DNA of 64,000 nucleotides from Acidobacteriota bacterium (GCA_003697135.1 RFGC01000018.1:186001-250000); one strand, 5' to 3'; positions 17,792-26,752 are shown, counted from the stretch's first letter. Made by a program: numbers and translations. Notes: generated by a model not told the origin, from the letters alone.

Positions 17792-17820
17792 TTGAAACTG
17801 CGCAGTTAGTTTCATAAATT
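17792..17820 (+). promoter_or_regulatory. Promoter with overlapping inverted repeat before the carbonic anhydrase gene
   Basis: TTGAAA at 17792, 17-bp spacer, TAAATT at 17815-17820. A 7-bp inverted repeat TGAAACT (17793-17799) and AGTTTCA (17808-17814) covers the -35 box and the spacer. A protein bound there would block RNA polymerase, so it reads as a repressor operator. Confidence 0.55.
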
Positions 17821-17853
17821 TGAGGATAGGAGTGTCTTTGGAAATTCCGCAGC

Positions 17854-18378
17854 ATGTTCATAAAAGCTTTTCGCAATTTTGAACCGAAAATCCATCCAAC
17901 GGCTTATGTGGCGGAAAACGCTGTTATCATAGGTGATGTTGAGATTGGAGAGCAAGCCAGCATTTGGTATAACTGCGTTTTGCGAGGTGATGTTAATTAC
18001 ATTCGCATCGGTGCGAGAACGAACATTCAAGATGGAACGATAATTCATGTCTCACGTCAAACGCATCCGACAATCATTGAGGACGAAGTTACTGTCGGAC
18101 ACAGCGCAACGATTCATGGTTGCTACATCGAAAGAGGTTCTTTGGTCGGTATCGGTGCAATTGTTCTAGACGGTTCAAGAATTGGTGCGTATTCGCTTAT
18201 TGCAGCAGGAAGTTTGGTAACGCCGAATACCGAAATACCGCCACGTTCACTCGTCATGGGAACTCCTGCACGCGTGAAAAGACAACTCTCGGACAACGAA
18301 GTCGAAGATTTACAGAGATTTTGGCGAAACTATGTCAGTTTAATTGGCGAATATCAGGTAAGGTCCAATCAATTATGA
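17854..18378 (+). CDS. Gamma-class carbonic anhydrase family protein
   Basis: A 174-residue left-handed beta-helix protein built from hexapeptide repeats (AVIIGD, VEIGEQ, NCVLRGD). The three metal-binding histidines of gamma-carbonic anhydrases are present at H65, H83 and H88 (TIIHV, VGHSATIHGC). Members hydrate CO2 or, in the YrdA/PaaY branch, have weak or other activity. ATG at 17854 has only a distant ribosome site (AGGAG 23 bp upstream). The stop overlaps the next start (ATGA). The upstream promoter is overlaid by an inverted repeat. Confidence 0.88.
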   Translation: MFIKAFRNFEPKIHPTAYVAENAVIIGDVEIGEQASIWYNCVLRGDVNYIRIGARTNIQDGTIIHVSRQTHPTIIEDEVTVGHSATIHGCYIERGSLVGIGAIVLDGSRIGAYSLIAAGSLVTPNTEIPPRSLVMGTPARVKRQLSDNEVEDLQRFWRNYVSLIGEYQVRSNQL

Positions 18379-18968
18379 AGATAAAAGCTTTGGTTTTTTT
18401 GAAGTTTTTACTGCTCGTTTCATTTTCGTTCGCTCAATCGGAAAAAGAAAATGAACTTAATTTTTACGGCAATTATTCTCCTGATTCAAATACGATTTTT
18501 AGCATTGCGAGGACAAGAGATGCACGCTTGAGGTTTTTTAGCATCGAGTATACCAGAGTTTTCTATAGAAATGAAAAAATAAGCCTGAAATATACTGCTA
18601 GTTTTGTTCCATTAGCTTTGCTCGATTTTCCCATTTCGCATCGTAGCAATGTGCGCACAAAAGCTAGTGCCTTTGGTGCAGCTCCAGTTGGGCTAAAATT
18701 CCTGTTCAATCCCGAGAAAAAGATAAAGCCTTTTATTACATTGTCGGTTGGCGTGCTACGTTTTGATAAACCGATCCCGAATAATTTCGGCAAGAAACTG
18801 AATTTCACGGCAGATTTGGGCGGTGGAATCGAAGTAAGCCTGGGAAGAAAGCGCTCATTGATGTTCGGCTACAAATACTATCACATATCGAATGCAAATC
18901 GCGGTTTGATAAATCCAGGCTTTGACAATAACATCTTTTTTGTCGGATACAGATTTTTTTCTAAGTAG
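18375..18968 (+). CDS. PagL-like lipid A 3-O-deacylase (acyloxyacyl hydrolase family)
   Basis: A 197-residue outer-membrane beta-barrel candidate with a signal peptide (cleavage after SFAQ near residue 20). The C-terminal part carries YKYYHISNANRG, matching the His-x-Ser-Asn motif of PagL, which removes the 3-O acyl chain of lipid A in the outer leaflet. H170 and S172 would be catalytic; the residue 14 positions after the histidine, where PagL has glutamate, is D184. The protein ends in the aromatic GYRFF typical of barrel proteins. ATG at 18375 is used because it begins the signal peptide and overlaps the carbonic anhydrase stop; an out-of-context upstream extension to 18120 runs through that gene. 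Confidence 0.68.
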   Translation: MKIKALVFLKFLLLVSFSFAQSEKENELNFYGNYSPDSNTIFSIARTRDARLRFFSIEYTRVFYRNEKISLKYTASFVPLALLDFPISHRSNVRTKASAFGAAPVGLKFLFNPEKKIKPFITLSVGVLRFDKPIPNNFGKKLNFTADLGGGIEVSLGRKRSLMFGYKYYHISNANRGLINPGFDNNIFFVGYRFFSK

Positions 18969-18982
18969 TTTTTTCGGGCCTT

Positions 18983-20311
18983 ATGAAAGCGCAAGTAGCA
19001 CGCGGAATGAGGGATTTTTTGCCCGCAGATGTCCGCAAGCGTAATTATGTCGTAAATATCATCAGAGAAGTTTACGAATCATACGGATACGAGCCTATAG
19101 AAACGCCTGCAATTGAGAATCTAGAAACTTTACTTGGAAAATACGGTGAAGAAGGTAATCAACTGATTTTTAAGATTCTCAAGCGTGGCGAGAAACTCCG
19201 GCAAGCTTTAGGTGATGCGGAAAATGAAAACGCACTGGCAGATTTAGCATTGCGTTATGATTTAACGGTTCCGCTAGCTCGTGTCGTTGCTAATTATAAA
19301 GACAAATTGCCAAAGTTTTTCAAAAGATACCAGATTCAACCTGTTTGGCGCGCTGATCGCCCTGCGCGTGGGCGCTTCAGAGAATTTTATCAGTGCGATC
19401 TAGACGCAATAGGTTCAACGTCTCCCATAGTTGAAGTCGAGATTTTTTCGGTCATCTGCGATGTTTTAGAACGACTTGGATTTGATGACTTCACAATTCG
19501 CCTAAATCATCGGAAGCTTTTGAAGGAATTGCTTGATGCTTGTGGAATTGTCGAGTCACTTCAGATGGAGGCACTAACGGCAATTGATAAGCTTGACAAA
19601 ATCGGCATCGAAGGAGTCAAGAAAGAGTTTCAGGAGAGAGGAATCCAAAAGGAACCATCTGAGAGGATTTTGAGCTTTTTTGATGATCTTCAAGGGCGAG
19701 AAAATGAAACTATACTGCAAGAAGTTGAAAAGTTTATTGGGCAGAAGACGCAAAGCATTGAAAACTTGGAGACTTTATTGAGATTGGCAGAAAATCCGCG
19801 TTTGAAATTAGATGTGTCGCTAGCTCGTGGTTTGACCTACTACACGGGTGCAATCATGGAGCTTGCGGTGAAAGATTTATCTGGCAGTCTCGGTGGTGGT
19901 GGTCGTTATGACTGTTTGATTGGAATGTTCGGAAAGGAGCAAATCCCTGCATGTGGTTTTTCACTAGGACTTGAAAGAATACTCGTTGTTATGGAAGAAA
20001 GAAATCTTTTTCCCGAAAAGCTCCAGGCACCGTTGGTTGATGTGATGGTTACTGTCTGGGATGAGCGTTCAATCACAGAATCACTGAAAATTGCCGATTT
20101 TCTGAGAAGAGAAGGTTTCAAAGTGCTTGTTTATCCAGAAGTTGATAAACTCAATAAGCAACTCAAATATGCTTCTCAGATTGGTGTGCCTTACGTTTGC
20201 ATTCTTGGAGAGAGCGAGATTGCGGAAGGCAAAGTGTCTTTGAAAAATATGGTGAACGGTAGTCAAGAAAAATTAGACAGGAATGAATTGAAATCGAAAA
20301 TTTTGAGATAA
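18983..20311 (+). CDS. hisS: Histidyl-tRNA synthetase
   Basis: A 442-residue class II synthetase that charges tRNA-His. Motif 2 region is seen in RADRPARGRFREFYQCD; the histidine-specific loops are LRYDLTVPLARVV and LARGLTYYTGAIME near 290-305. The anticodon-binding domain fills the last 100 residues (VDVMVTVWDE to the end). Length is normal. It starts 15 bp after the PagL-like gene, so it is in the same transcription direction and may be read through. Confidence 0.97.
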   Translation: MKAQVARGMRDFLPADVRKRNYVVNIIREVYESYGYEPIETPAIENLETLLGKYGEEGNQLIFKILKRGEKLRQALGDAENENALADLALRYDLTVPLARVVANYKDKLPKFFKRYQIQPVWRADRPARGRFREFYQCDLDAIGSTSPIVEVEIFSVICDVLERLGFDDFTIRLNHRKLLKELLDACGIVESLQMEALTAIDKLDKIGIEGVKKEFQERGIQKEPSERILSFFDDLQGRENETILQEVEKFIGQKTQSIENLETLLRLAENPRLKLDVSLARGLTYYTGAIMELAVKDLSGSLGGGGRYDCLIGMFGKEQIPACGFSLGLERILVVMEERNLFPEKLQAPLVDVMVTVWDERSITESLKIADFLRREGFKVLVYPEVDKLNKQLKYASQIGVPYVCILGESEIAEGKVSLKNMVNGSQEKLDRNELKSKILR

Positions 20312-20336
20312 GGACTTAAAAGCGTTTCATTTGAGG

Positions 20337-20816
20337 CTAACTTTTAGCTTCTAAAGAGAAGTTTTGTTTTTTAGGTTTTATTCTTCCACGAAGTCGGAGG
20401 AATTCTTCGTAGATTTCTTTAGACATTGGGTCTATACTGATTATCCTTGCTCCAATCAGGTATTTAGATTCGGAATCGTGAATTTCTATTTGCTCGTATC
20501 TGACGCCTAAAAGTTCCATTCTCACCTTTCCGTTCGGCAGGTCTATTTCGGAGTAGAGAGTTCTATTCTCGCCGACCAGATAGTGCTCTTTTAGGCGGAT
20601 AGCAGAGACTACGAAACCGACACCAGTTTTGCTTAGGTCAACCGTCTCACCACTAATTGAGAGAGAAGGTCGCCTTGCTGATTTGAGCTTTCCAGTCACG
20701 ATTTCCGGATAAATTGTAACTTTTATCGGAAATCTGGCTTGGAATCTCTTACTGCTGAGTTTTTTGGTAAGTGACTCGTTGAGCTTACGAAGTAGTTTTC
20801 GCAAAAAATCTGGCAT
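20337..20816 (-). CDS. PilZ-domain protein
   Basis: A 159-residue protein with a single PilZ domain, the common receptor for cyclic di-GMP. R24-x3-R28 (RFQAR) and D60-x-S62-x2-G65 (DLSKTG) are the two binding motifs, both intact, so nucleotide binding is likely. The short lysine/arginine-rich N-terminus has no membrane helix. No diguanylate cyclase or motility gene is near. The downstream neighbour (minus) is a secreted protein of unknown role 117 bp further upstream in transcription. Confidence 0.85.
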   Translation of the reverse strand: MPDFLRKLLRKLNESLTKKLSSKRFQARFPIKVTIYPEIVTGKLKSARRPSLSISGETVDLSKTGVGFVVSAIRLKEHYLVGENRTLYSEIDLPNGKVRMELLGVRYEQIEIHDSESKYLIGARIISIDPMSKEIYEEFLRLRGRIKPKKQNFSLEAKS

Positions 20817-20932
20817 TTGTTTTTCTTTTCCGAAGAAGATTCAAACTACTCAGGGCGGATGGCTTACCTAATAGCTTTATAACTCTTCTACGAAAAATTT
20901 TCAACGTTTTTTTCAGAATTTTAAGAAAAATT

Positions 20933-21811
20933 TTATTCTTTAAGCGGACGACCTTTGTTGTCCTTGCTTTTGAGCTTAGCTTCTTTTTCAAGGGATTCAA
21001 CTTCGACTAAGAAAGAGAGCTTTCCCGTTTTGTTATAGACGAGTGGTTCTGCCGTGATGTAATAACTTCTCTTATTAGAAGCGAGGACAATTTTGTATTT
21101 ATAGCCCGTCATTTTCGGGTCTTGCAATTCTTCCGGCAGCAGACCTTGCTGAATTAGAGTTCTCAAGTCAGCAAATTGACCTTCGTTTTGTAAGGCATAA
21201 ATGGTTTGTGCGCGCACGATTCTCTGCAAAAGTTCCTGCGTTTGAGTTTGATACGCTTCGATTCTGAGTTGGTAAAGATAGTTTTTGCCCTCTCTTTTCA
21301 AAGATGCTTCTGCTGATTCATCGAGCCATAAAATTATCCATAAGTCATTGTCCCTACGAAGTTGTATAGCTTTATCTTCAAGTGTGTTGGTGATTTCATT
21401 CAGAACCTTGACTGTAACAGTAGCTCGATTGCCGTTTATGATTTCGCCGCTGATCTGAATCTCTTCAGGCACTTCAAGCGCAGCACTTTCAAAGTCTGTC
21501 TGAAAGTCCGATAATTCCTCATCTGTCATGGCTTCAATGGCAGGTTTAAGATTTGTCATCATCAGTGCTTCGCGAAATCGCCTCTCTCGTAGATTTTTGT
21601 AAAACTTCCTAACCGTTTCTGCAGGTGAACCGGGCGAAATTTGTATTGTTTTGGGCTTTGCATTTGTTTTAGAGTCAGGTAGAAAATCCAAAAATTTTTC
21701 TCCAGAGGCGACGCTTTCGCTTTTTATTTCTTCGGCTTTGAGATTACAGCTACTGCTGAAAGATAAAAAAACAAGAAGTGAAAGGCAAAAAGTGAAAAGA
21801 AAAATTTTCAT
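20933..21811 (-). CDS. Exported protein, NTF2-like region joined to a pilin-like region
   Basis: A 292-residue protein with a signal peptide or lipobox-like end (SFSSSC around residue 22). Residues about 55-165 look like the DUF4878/NTF2-like fold (PAETVRKFYKNLRERRFREA, with the WIILWLDE strand). Residues about 180-275 have the pattern of secreted type II pseudopilin-like domains: VRAQTIYALQNEGQFADL, GYKYKIVL, YYITAEPL. The combination is unusual and its role unknown. Co-directional with the PilZ gene; separated by 117 bp. Confidence 0.6.
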   Translation of the reverse strand: MKIFLFTFCLSLLVFLSFSSSCNLKAEEIKSESVASGEKFLDFLPDSKTNAKPKTIQISPGSPAETVRKFYKNLRERRFREALMMTNLKPAIEAMTDEELSDFQTDFESAALEVPEEIQISGEIINGNRATVTVKVLNEITNTLEDKAIQLRRDNDLWIILWLDESAEASLKREGKNYLYQLRIEAYQTQTQELLQRIVRAQTIYALQNEGQFADLRTLIQQGLLPEELQDPKMTGYKYKIVLASNKRSYYITAEPLVYNKTGKLSFLVEVESLEKEAKLKSKDNKGRPLKE

Positions 21812-21896
21812 GCCAAAAGCTCCTGAAACGCTAAAAGTTTCATAGAAATTATAGCCTTTTGTATTTTACAATGTAAACGTTTTGCGCATGCTGATT

Positions 21897-22535
21897 TTAA
21901 GGTGTTAACCACTTCGTTTCGAGTTCCCCTTTTTCGTTCCAAATGAACAATGAACGGCGATGGCCGTGAATATGAAGTTCTAGGCAGTCTATCGAATCAA
22001 TCGTTGAGAAAACGACTGCAAAGTTTTTGCGTCCGATTTCTGATTCTTCAAGAGTTGGTTCTCTGTCAATTAAATAATCGGGAAATCCCGGAACAGGCTT
22101 TTCGCTTAATTTCGACGGTGCTTCCCCAAGGTAGCAACGCCTCGAAAGCAATTTCGTAGCCTGCCACTGCTGCTCTGCAAGATCGTCGTCCGTATGAATC
22201 GAGGCTTTTCCTTTTATGCGAAGCTGAAATCGCTCTTGCGGGTGATAGAAGACCCAGCAAATATAAGGATTTTTGCGGATTTCGGAAACTTTCGGAGCGC
22301 CTACGTGAGTGTGAAAAATAAGGCCGCGATGCGGATTTTTACGCCAAACACGCCTCAAAACAACAACGCGCATCGAAGGTGTGCCATCTTCGCTTATTGT
22401 TCCTACTACGGGTGTGTGAAAAGGATGATTTCTCTTAGTTGCACCAGCTTCCAGATGCTTCCAAATTTTTTTCAAAATCTCACCATGGCTGATGCTTGAT
22501 GTGTTCTTTGAGTTTCCAGAAGGATTTTCTTTCAT
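21897..22535 (-). CDS. Pyridoxamine 5'-phosphate oxidase-like flavoprotein
   Basis: A 212-residue split-barrel FMN-binding protein of the PNPOx-like family: PSMRVVVLRRV and GLIFHTHVGAPKVSEIRKNPYICWVFYHP are the flavin-site strands. Relatives in the family oxidise pyridoxine phosphates or are uncharacterised flavin reductases. The ATG at 22535 is taken; a TTG at 22574 in the same frame would extend it by 13 residues, and neither has a ribosome site. It lies directly behind the NRAMP transporter gene, so it is likely the second gene of that operon. Confidence 0.75.
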   Translation of the reverse strand: MKENPSGNSKNTSSISHGEILKKIWKHLEAGATKRNHPFHTPVVGTISEDGTPSMRVVVLRRVWRKNPHRGLIFHTHVGAPKVSEIRKNPYICWVFYHPQERFQLRIKGKASIHTDDDLAEQQWQATKLLSRRCYLGEAPSKLSEKPVPGFPDYLIDREPTLEESEIGRKNFAVVFSTIDSIDCLELHIHGHRRSLFIWNEKGELETKWLTP

Positions 22536-22578
22536 AGCTGACCAATCAATTTGAGTTCGGCAGTCTCTATTCAAAATT

Positions 22579-23760
22579 TTAATAAAAAACTTGAAAGGCT
22601 GTGTAAATGCTGAAAGCCGACATTACGGCAACTACGAGCCAGCCGCTGATCTCAAGCCAGAGCGGATGACTGTAATTGCCTATCAGGTTTTTGTTTCTCG
22701 CCGCAACTAAGATTATTGCTAATGCAATCGGCAATATAAAACCGTTCAAAACGCCGACAATCACCAAAACTTTTGCTGGTTGGCCTGTAATCAAGAAAAT
22801 CAAAGTTGAAAGGGTAATGAAAGAAATTATAGCAGTTCTCTCTTTCTTGTTTACTTTATCGGAGAAAGTTTTGAGAAAAGAAACAGAGGTATAAGCGGCA
22901 CCGACGACTGAAGTAATAGCAGCGGAAAACATTACAACGCCGAAGATTTTGTATCCGATAAATCCTGCTGCAATTTGAAAAACAGAAGCCGCCGGGTTTT
23001 TCTCGTCGAGCTTACCGCCTAAAGAAATAATGACACCTAGAGCCGCTAAAAACAGCAAAAAGCGAATTAAAGCAGTTATCAAGATGCCGCTAATTGCACT
23101 TCGATTAACTTCCGACAAATTTTCTATGCCTGATACTCCGGCGTCCAGTAATCTGTGCGCTCCTGCAAAAGAAATGTATCCGCCGACAGTTCCACCAACC
23201 AAGGCGACTGTGGCGAGAGCATCTACTTTTTCAGGAAATATGGTTTTTGAAAGAGCTTCTCCGAAGGGTGGCGACGCTGTCCAAACAACATAAACAATCA
23301 AGCCAATCATTACAAATCCTAAGATTCTAGTAAACCAGTCAAGCGCTTTTCCCGCTTCTTTGAAGAGAAAAACGCCGATACCGATAACTGCAGAAATTAA
23401 AGCACATGAGTTTAAGTCAAGTTCTAGCAAAACATTTAATCCAAGTGCCGCTCCGCCGATATTTCCAATGTTGAATGCTAATCCACCAGAGGCAACCAGA
23501 AAAGCCAAAAGATAGCCACTGCCTTTGATAGTTTGGTTCGCAATATCCTGTGCTCTCTTTTCGGTAATTGCGATGATTCGCCAGATATTTAACTGAGCGA
23601 AAATGTCCAAAATGACCGAAAGCAAGATAACGAAGCCGAAACTTGCTAAAAGGTCTTGTGTGAATTTGCTGGTGTTATTCAAAAAGCCCGGACCGACGGC
23701 TGAAGTCGCCATCAAGAAGGATGCTCCTGAAAAAAATGACAAGAGAAATCTATTTTTCAT
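22579..23760 (-). CDS. NRAMP-family divalent metal transporter
   Basis: A 393-residue membrane protein with about 11 helices and the NRAMP signatures: GPGF in the first helix (residues 23-26), ASGGLAFNIGNIGGAALGL near 115 and the MPA-like loop region replaced by weaker signals. It would import Mn2+/Fe2+ (or Mg2+) with protons. The canonical helix 1 DPGN metal motif reads VGPGFLNNTSKF, so D is missing and the metal choice may be different, as in divergent Nramp-related proteins. Start at 23760 (MKNRFLLSFF) is preferred over the frame's earlier start at 23844 because it begins the first transmembrane segment. Confidence 0.8.
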   Translation of the reverse strand: MKNRFLLSFFSGASFLMATSAVGPGFLNNTSKFTQDLLASFGFVILLSVILDIFAQLNIWRIIAITEKRAQDIANQTIKGSGYLLAFLVASGGLAFNIGNIGGAALGLNVLLELDLNSCALISAVIGIGVFLFKEAGKALDWFTRILGFVMIGLIVYVVWTASPPFGEALSKTIFPEKVDALATVALVGGTVGGYISFAGAHRLLDAGVSGIENLSEVNRSAISGILITALIRFLLFLAALGVIISLGGKLDEKNPAASVFQIAAGFIGYKIFGVVMFSAAITSVVGAAYTSVSFLKTFSDKVNKKERTAIISFITLSTLIFLITGQPAKVLVIVGVLNGFILPIALAIILVAARNKNLIGNYSHPLWLEISGWLVVAVMSAFSIYTAFQVFY

Positions 23761-23958
23761 CGCAAGAAAAATATCCGAGCAAACACAGTTTACAATCAAG
23801 CATAGTAGTTGCAAAGGCACTTTGTCGAGGATTGCACAAAGCAAAACTAAGCCCTTTCAATCCTATTTTATTTTCGGTTGGAACAAGGCAATGTTAACAT
23901 AGGCTTTAGATACGAATCCTTCAAATTAAGCTTCGAAGCAAAAAGTGGAGAGCGAGCT

Positions 23959-25878
23959 ATGGTGAGAATTGGGTTAGCGATGATTATTTTTGTGAGCTTT
24001 GCGTTCTCGATTGTGGCACAGCAGAAATACACGATTCAGCAATACTTGAGCATTCGATCTGCTACATCGCCGAGTCTTTCGCCTGATGGCAAAAGGCTTG
24101 TTTTTCTAACAAACGTCAGCGGAACTTCGCAAGTTTGGATGATAGATTTGCCTTCGGGAGTTAATCTTGAATCTGCCAATCTCAAACCGCGACAACTCAC
24201 TGACTACGAAGACAACGTTAGCTTCGTTCGTTTCTCGCCTACAGGAAGCGGAATTGTTTTCGGTAAGTCAAGGGGCGGAGACGAAAACACTCAGCTTTTT
24301 TGGATGAGTCCAGACGGTAGCGAAATCAAGCAGCTGACAAACGATCCGAAAATTCGTCACAACTTCGGAGGATGGTCTGAGGACGGAACAAAAATTTTCT
24401 ACGCTTCAAACAAACGCAACAGAAACTTTTTCGATATTTATTCGATGGATATTGCAACAGGCAAGGAAGAGCTTATCTATCAAAACGACGGCTCAAATAG
24501 TTTTTCAGCAATATCGCCTGATGGAAGTAAGTTGATTGTTTCGCGGGCAAGTGAGCGTTTCAGTCTTGATAACGACCTTTATTTGATTGACCTGAAAACG
24601 GGCAAGACAACGCATTTAACACCACACGATGAAGCGACAATCTACAGTGATGTTCACTTTTTAGCAGACGGAAAGAGAATCTTGCTTGGGACGAATCAAA
24701 ATCGCGAATTTATCAATCTCGCATTCATGAGTCTTGATGAAGAAAGGATTAAAGAAACGAAACTACCTGCAATAACTTTCTTGGATAACACCAAATGGGA
24801 TTTAGGCGTAAGCGAACTTTCTCCAGACCGAACGCTTTTAGCCTATACAATCAATCGCGAAGGTTTTAGCGAACTTTATTTGCGAAAGATAGAAAAGAAT
24901 GGGAGTTTGAGCAGGAATTTTGAAGTGATAAAGTTGCCTGCGCAAGGCATAGTGGGAAGTTTGAGTTTTACCAAAGACAAAATAGCCCTTACGTTTTCAA
25001 GTGCAAAGTATAACACTGACATTTGGATTTACGATTTGAAGGCTAAGAAGCTGGCAAGAGTAACTAAAAGTGATCTTGCTGGAATTTCGCAGGATAGTTT
25101 CGTAGAACCTAGACTTATCAAATACAAAACCTTCGACAATCTTGAAATCCCAGCTTGGTATTATGTTCCGAAAGAGTCCGTAGCGGAAAAACTACCTGTG
25201 ATTGTTAGTGTTCATGGTGGACCGGAAAGCCAGGAGCGCCCAGGTTTTAATGCGCTTTATCAGTATTTTCTTTCTCGTGGATATGCGATACTAGCGCCGA
25301 ATGTTCGGGGTTCAACCGGATACGGGAAAACTTACGCTTCGCTTGACAACATTCGTCTCCGTGAAAATGCCGTAAAGGATTTGGCTTATGCTGTTGAGTG
25401 GCTAAAAAGCTTTGGTAATGCCGATCCAAAAAGAATTGCCGTGATGGGCGGTTCTTACGGTGGTTACATGACGATGGCGGCGATTACGCTTTATCCCGAC
25501 TTGTGGGCGGCGGCTGTTAATACGGTTGGAATCGTGAATTGGGAAACTTTCTTGAAAAACACATCGGGCTATCGTCGTCGCCAGCGTGAAGTTGAATACG
25601 GCTTTCTTGACAAGGATTTGGAATTTCTCCGTCAAATTTCGCCGATCTCAAGAGTTGATCGAATCAAGACACCGCTTTTTGTCATTCATGGCAAGAACGA
25701 CCCGCGCGTTCCTTACACAGAAGCCGAGCAGATAGTCAAGGCATTGCGCGAGCGCGGAGCAATCGTTGAATACAAACTTTTTGAAGATGAAGGGCATGGC
25801 GTATCAAAACTGAAAAATCGGCTTGAGCTTTATCCTTTAGTTGCCGATTTTCTCGATAGATACATGAAGAAACCTTGA
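23959..25878 (+). CDS. Secreted S9-family prolyl oligopeptidase-like peptidase
   Basis: A 639-residue serine peptidase with a signal peptide (VRIGLAMIIFVSFAFSIVAQ). The beta-propeller N-terminal half (YTIQQYLSIRSATSPSLSPDG and WD40-like repeats) covers about residues 20-370. The hydrolase half has S499 in GGSYGGYM, D581 in NDPRVP and H613 in GHG. It removes dipeptides or cleaves after proline in exported peptides; specificity is not visible. ATG at 23959 follows GGAG at a usable distance and starts the signal peptide. Divergent from the NRAMP gene (199 bp between starts). Confidence 0.92.
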   Translation: MVRIGLAMIIFVSFAFSIVAQQKYTIQQYLSIRSATSPSLSPDGKRLVFLTNVSGTSQVWMIDLPSGVNLESANLKPRQLTDYEDNVSFVRFSPTGSGIVFGKSRGGDENTQLFWMSPDGSEIKQLTNDPKIRHNFGGWSEDGTKIFYASNKRNRNFFDIYSMDIATGKEELIYQNDGSNSFSAISPDGSKLIVSRASERFSLDNDLYLIDLKTGKTTHLTPHDEATIYSDVHFLADGKRILLGTNQNREFINLAFMSLDEERIKETKLPAITFLDNTKWDLGVSELSPDRTLLAYTINREGFSELYLRKIEKNGSLSRNFEVIKLPAQGIVGSLSFTKDKIALTFSSAKYNTDIWIYDLKAKKLARVTKSDLAGISQDSFVEPRLIKYKTFDNLEIPAWYYVPKESVAEKLPVIVSVHGGPESQERPGFNALYQYFLSRGYAILAPNVRGSTGYGKTYASLDNIRLRENAVKDLAYAVEWLKSFGNADPKRIAVMGGSYGGYMTMAAITLYPDLWAAAVNTVGIVNWETFLKNTSGYRRRQREVEYGFLDKDLEFLRQISPISRVDRIKTPLFVIHGKNDPRVPYTEAEQIVKALRERGAIVEYKLFEDEGHGVSKLKNRLELYPLVADFLDRYMKKP

Positions 25879-25923
25879 GGTTTTGACCATACGGCAATAC
25901 TGTTAAATCTGGTATTCGGCAGT

Positions 25924-25953
25924 TTCACGAAGTAAGAGCTGTGTAGTTATAAT
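25924..25953 (+). promoter_or_regulatory. Candidate promoter of the dienelactone hydrolase gene
   Basis: Perfect -10 TATAAT at 25948-25953 with TTCACG at 25924-25929, spacer 18 bp. It stands 39 bp upstream of the chosen ATG at 25992. Confidence 0.5.
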
Positions 25954-25991
25954 CTGGTTTATACTAACAACATTTTTAAGGAGAAGTGACT

Positions 25992-26660
25992 ATGAGAACG
26001 GAAACATTAGAGTTCAATACCGCTAATGGCACAACAACAGCTTACGTAGCTTTGCCAGATGCAGAGACCGACAAAGCAGTTATTTTGATTCACGAATGGT
26101 GGGGATTAAACGATCACATCAAAGATGTTGCCAACCGTTATGCTAATGAAGGTTTTATAGCAATAGCTCCCGATCTTTTTCGCGGGAAAGTAACGTCCGA
26201 TCCGGCCGAAGCTTCTAAATTGATGCATGGTCTTGCGATTGAAGATGGATTGGACACAATAAAAAATGCGATTGCGAAGGCTAAGGAAAAGTATAATGTT
26301 TCTAGCTTCGCAATTACGGGCTTTTGCATGGGAGGGACTTTCGCTTTGCGCGCCGCTTGTGAAATTGAGGATTTGAAAGCTTCAGCGCCGTTTTACGGTG
26401 ATATTCCTGAAGAGGAGATTTTGAAGAAGCTTAAAGTCCCGACGATTTTTATTTCCGGTAAGCGCGATCAGTGGATAACTACGGAAAAGGTTGCGGAGAT
26501 GGAAAGAATAGCTTCCAATTACAATCTTCCTTTGGAGTCAGTGAAATACGATGCCGATCATGCTTTCTTCAACAACACTCGGCCTGAAGTGTATGATGAA
26601 GCATCGGCAAAAGATGCTTGGGATAAGGTTTTGAAATTTTTCAAAGAAAAACTTTCTTGA
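25992..26660 (+). CDS. Dienelactone hydrolase family protein
   Basis: A 222-residue alpha/beta hydrolase of the DLH family, typical of carboxymethylenebutenolidases. The nucleophile is C112 in GFCMGG, with acid D in GKRDQW and histidine in ADHAFF near the C-terminus. HEWWGLNDHIKD near 34 is the family N-terminal signature. The second ATG at 25992 is chosen since AAGGAG lies 7 bp upstream; a GTG at 25986 is too close to it. No aromatic degradation genes are adjacent, so substrate is unknown. A hairpin terminator follows at 26687. Confidence 0.88.
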   Translation: MRTETLEFNTANGTTTAYVALPDAETDKAVILIHEWWGLNDHIKDVANRYANEGFIAIAPDLFRGKVTSDPAEASKLMHGLAIEDGLDTIKNAIAKAKEKYNVSSFAITGFCMGGTFALRAACEIEDLKASAPFYGDIPEEEILKKLKVPTIFISGKRDQWITTEKVAEMERIASNYNLPLESVKYDADHAFFNNTRPEVYDEASAKDAWDKVLKFFKEKLS

Positions 26661-26686
26661 ATTTTGTCTCTTTCGACGAAAAGATT

Positions 26687-26725
26687 AGCCTGAAGCCTAG
26701 TAGTTGCTAGGCTTCAGGCTTTTGT
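26687..26725 (+). terminator. Rho-independent terminator after the dienelactone hydrolase gene
   Basis: A perfect 14-bp stem AGCCTGAAGCCTAG (26687-26700) with CTAGGCTTCAGGCT (26707-26720), 6-base loop, then TTTGTTAGTT. The next gene starts 30 bp further. Confidence 0.9.
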
Positions 26726-26752
26726 TAGTTGTTTGGTTTCGGCAGGGAGAAT

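Noticed and set aside
18120-18374. N-terminal extension of the PagL-like protein
   Set aside because: It runs through the carbonic anhydrase gene in another frame and would hide the signal peptide; the ATG at 18375 fits better.
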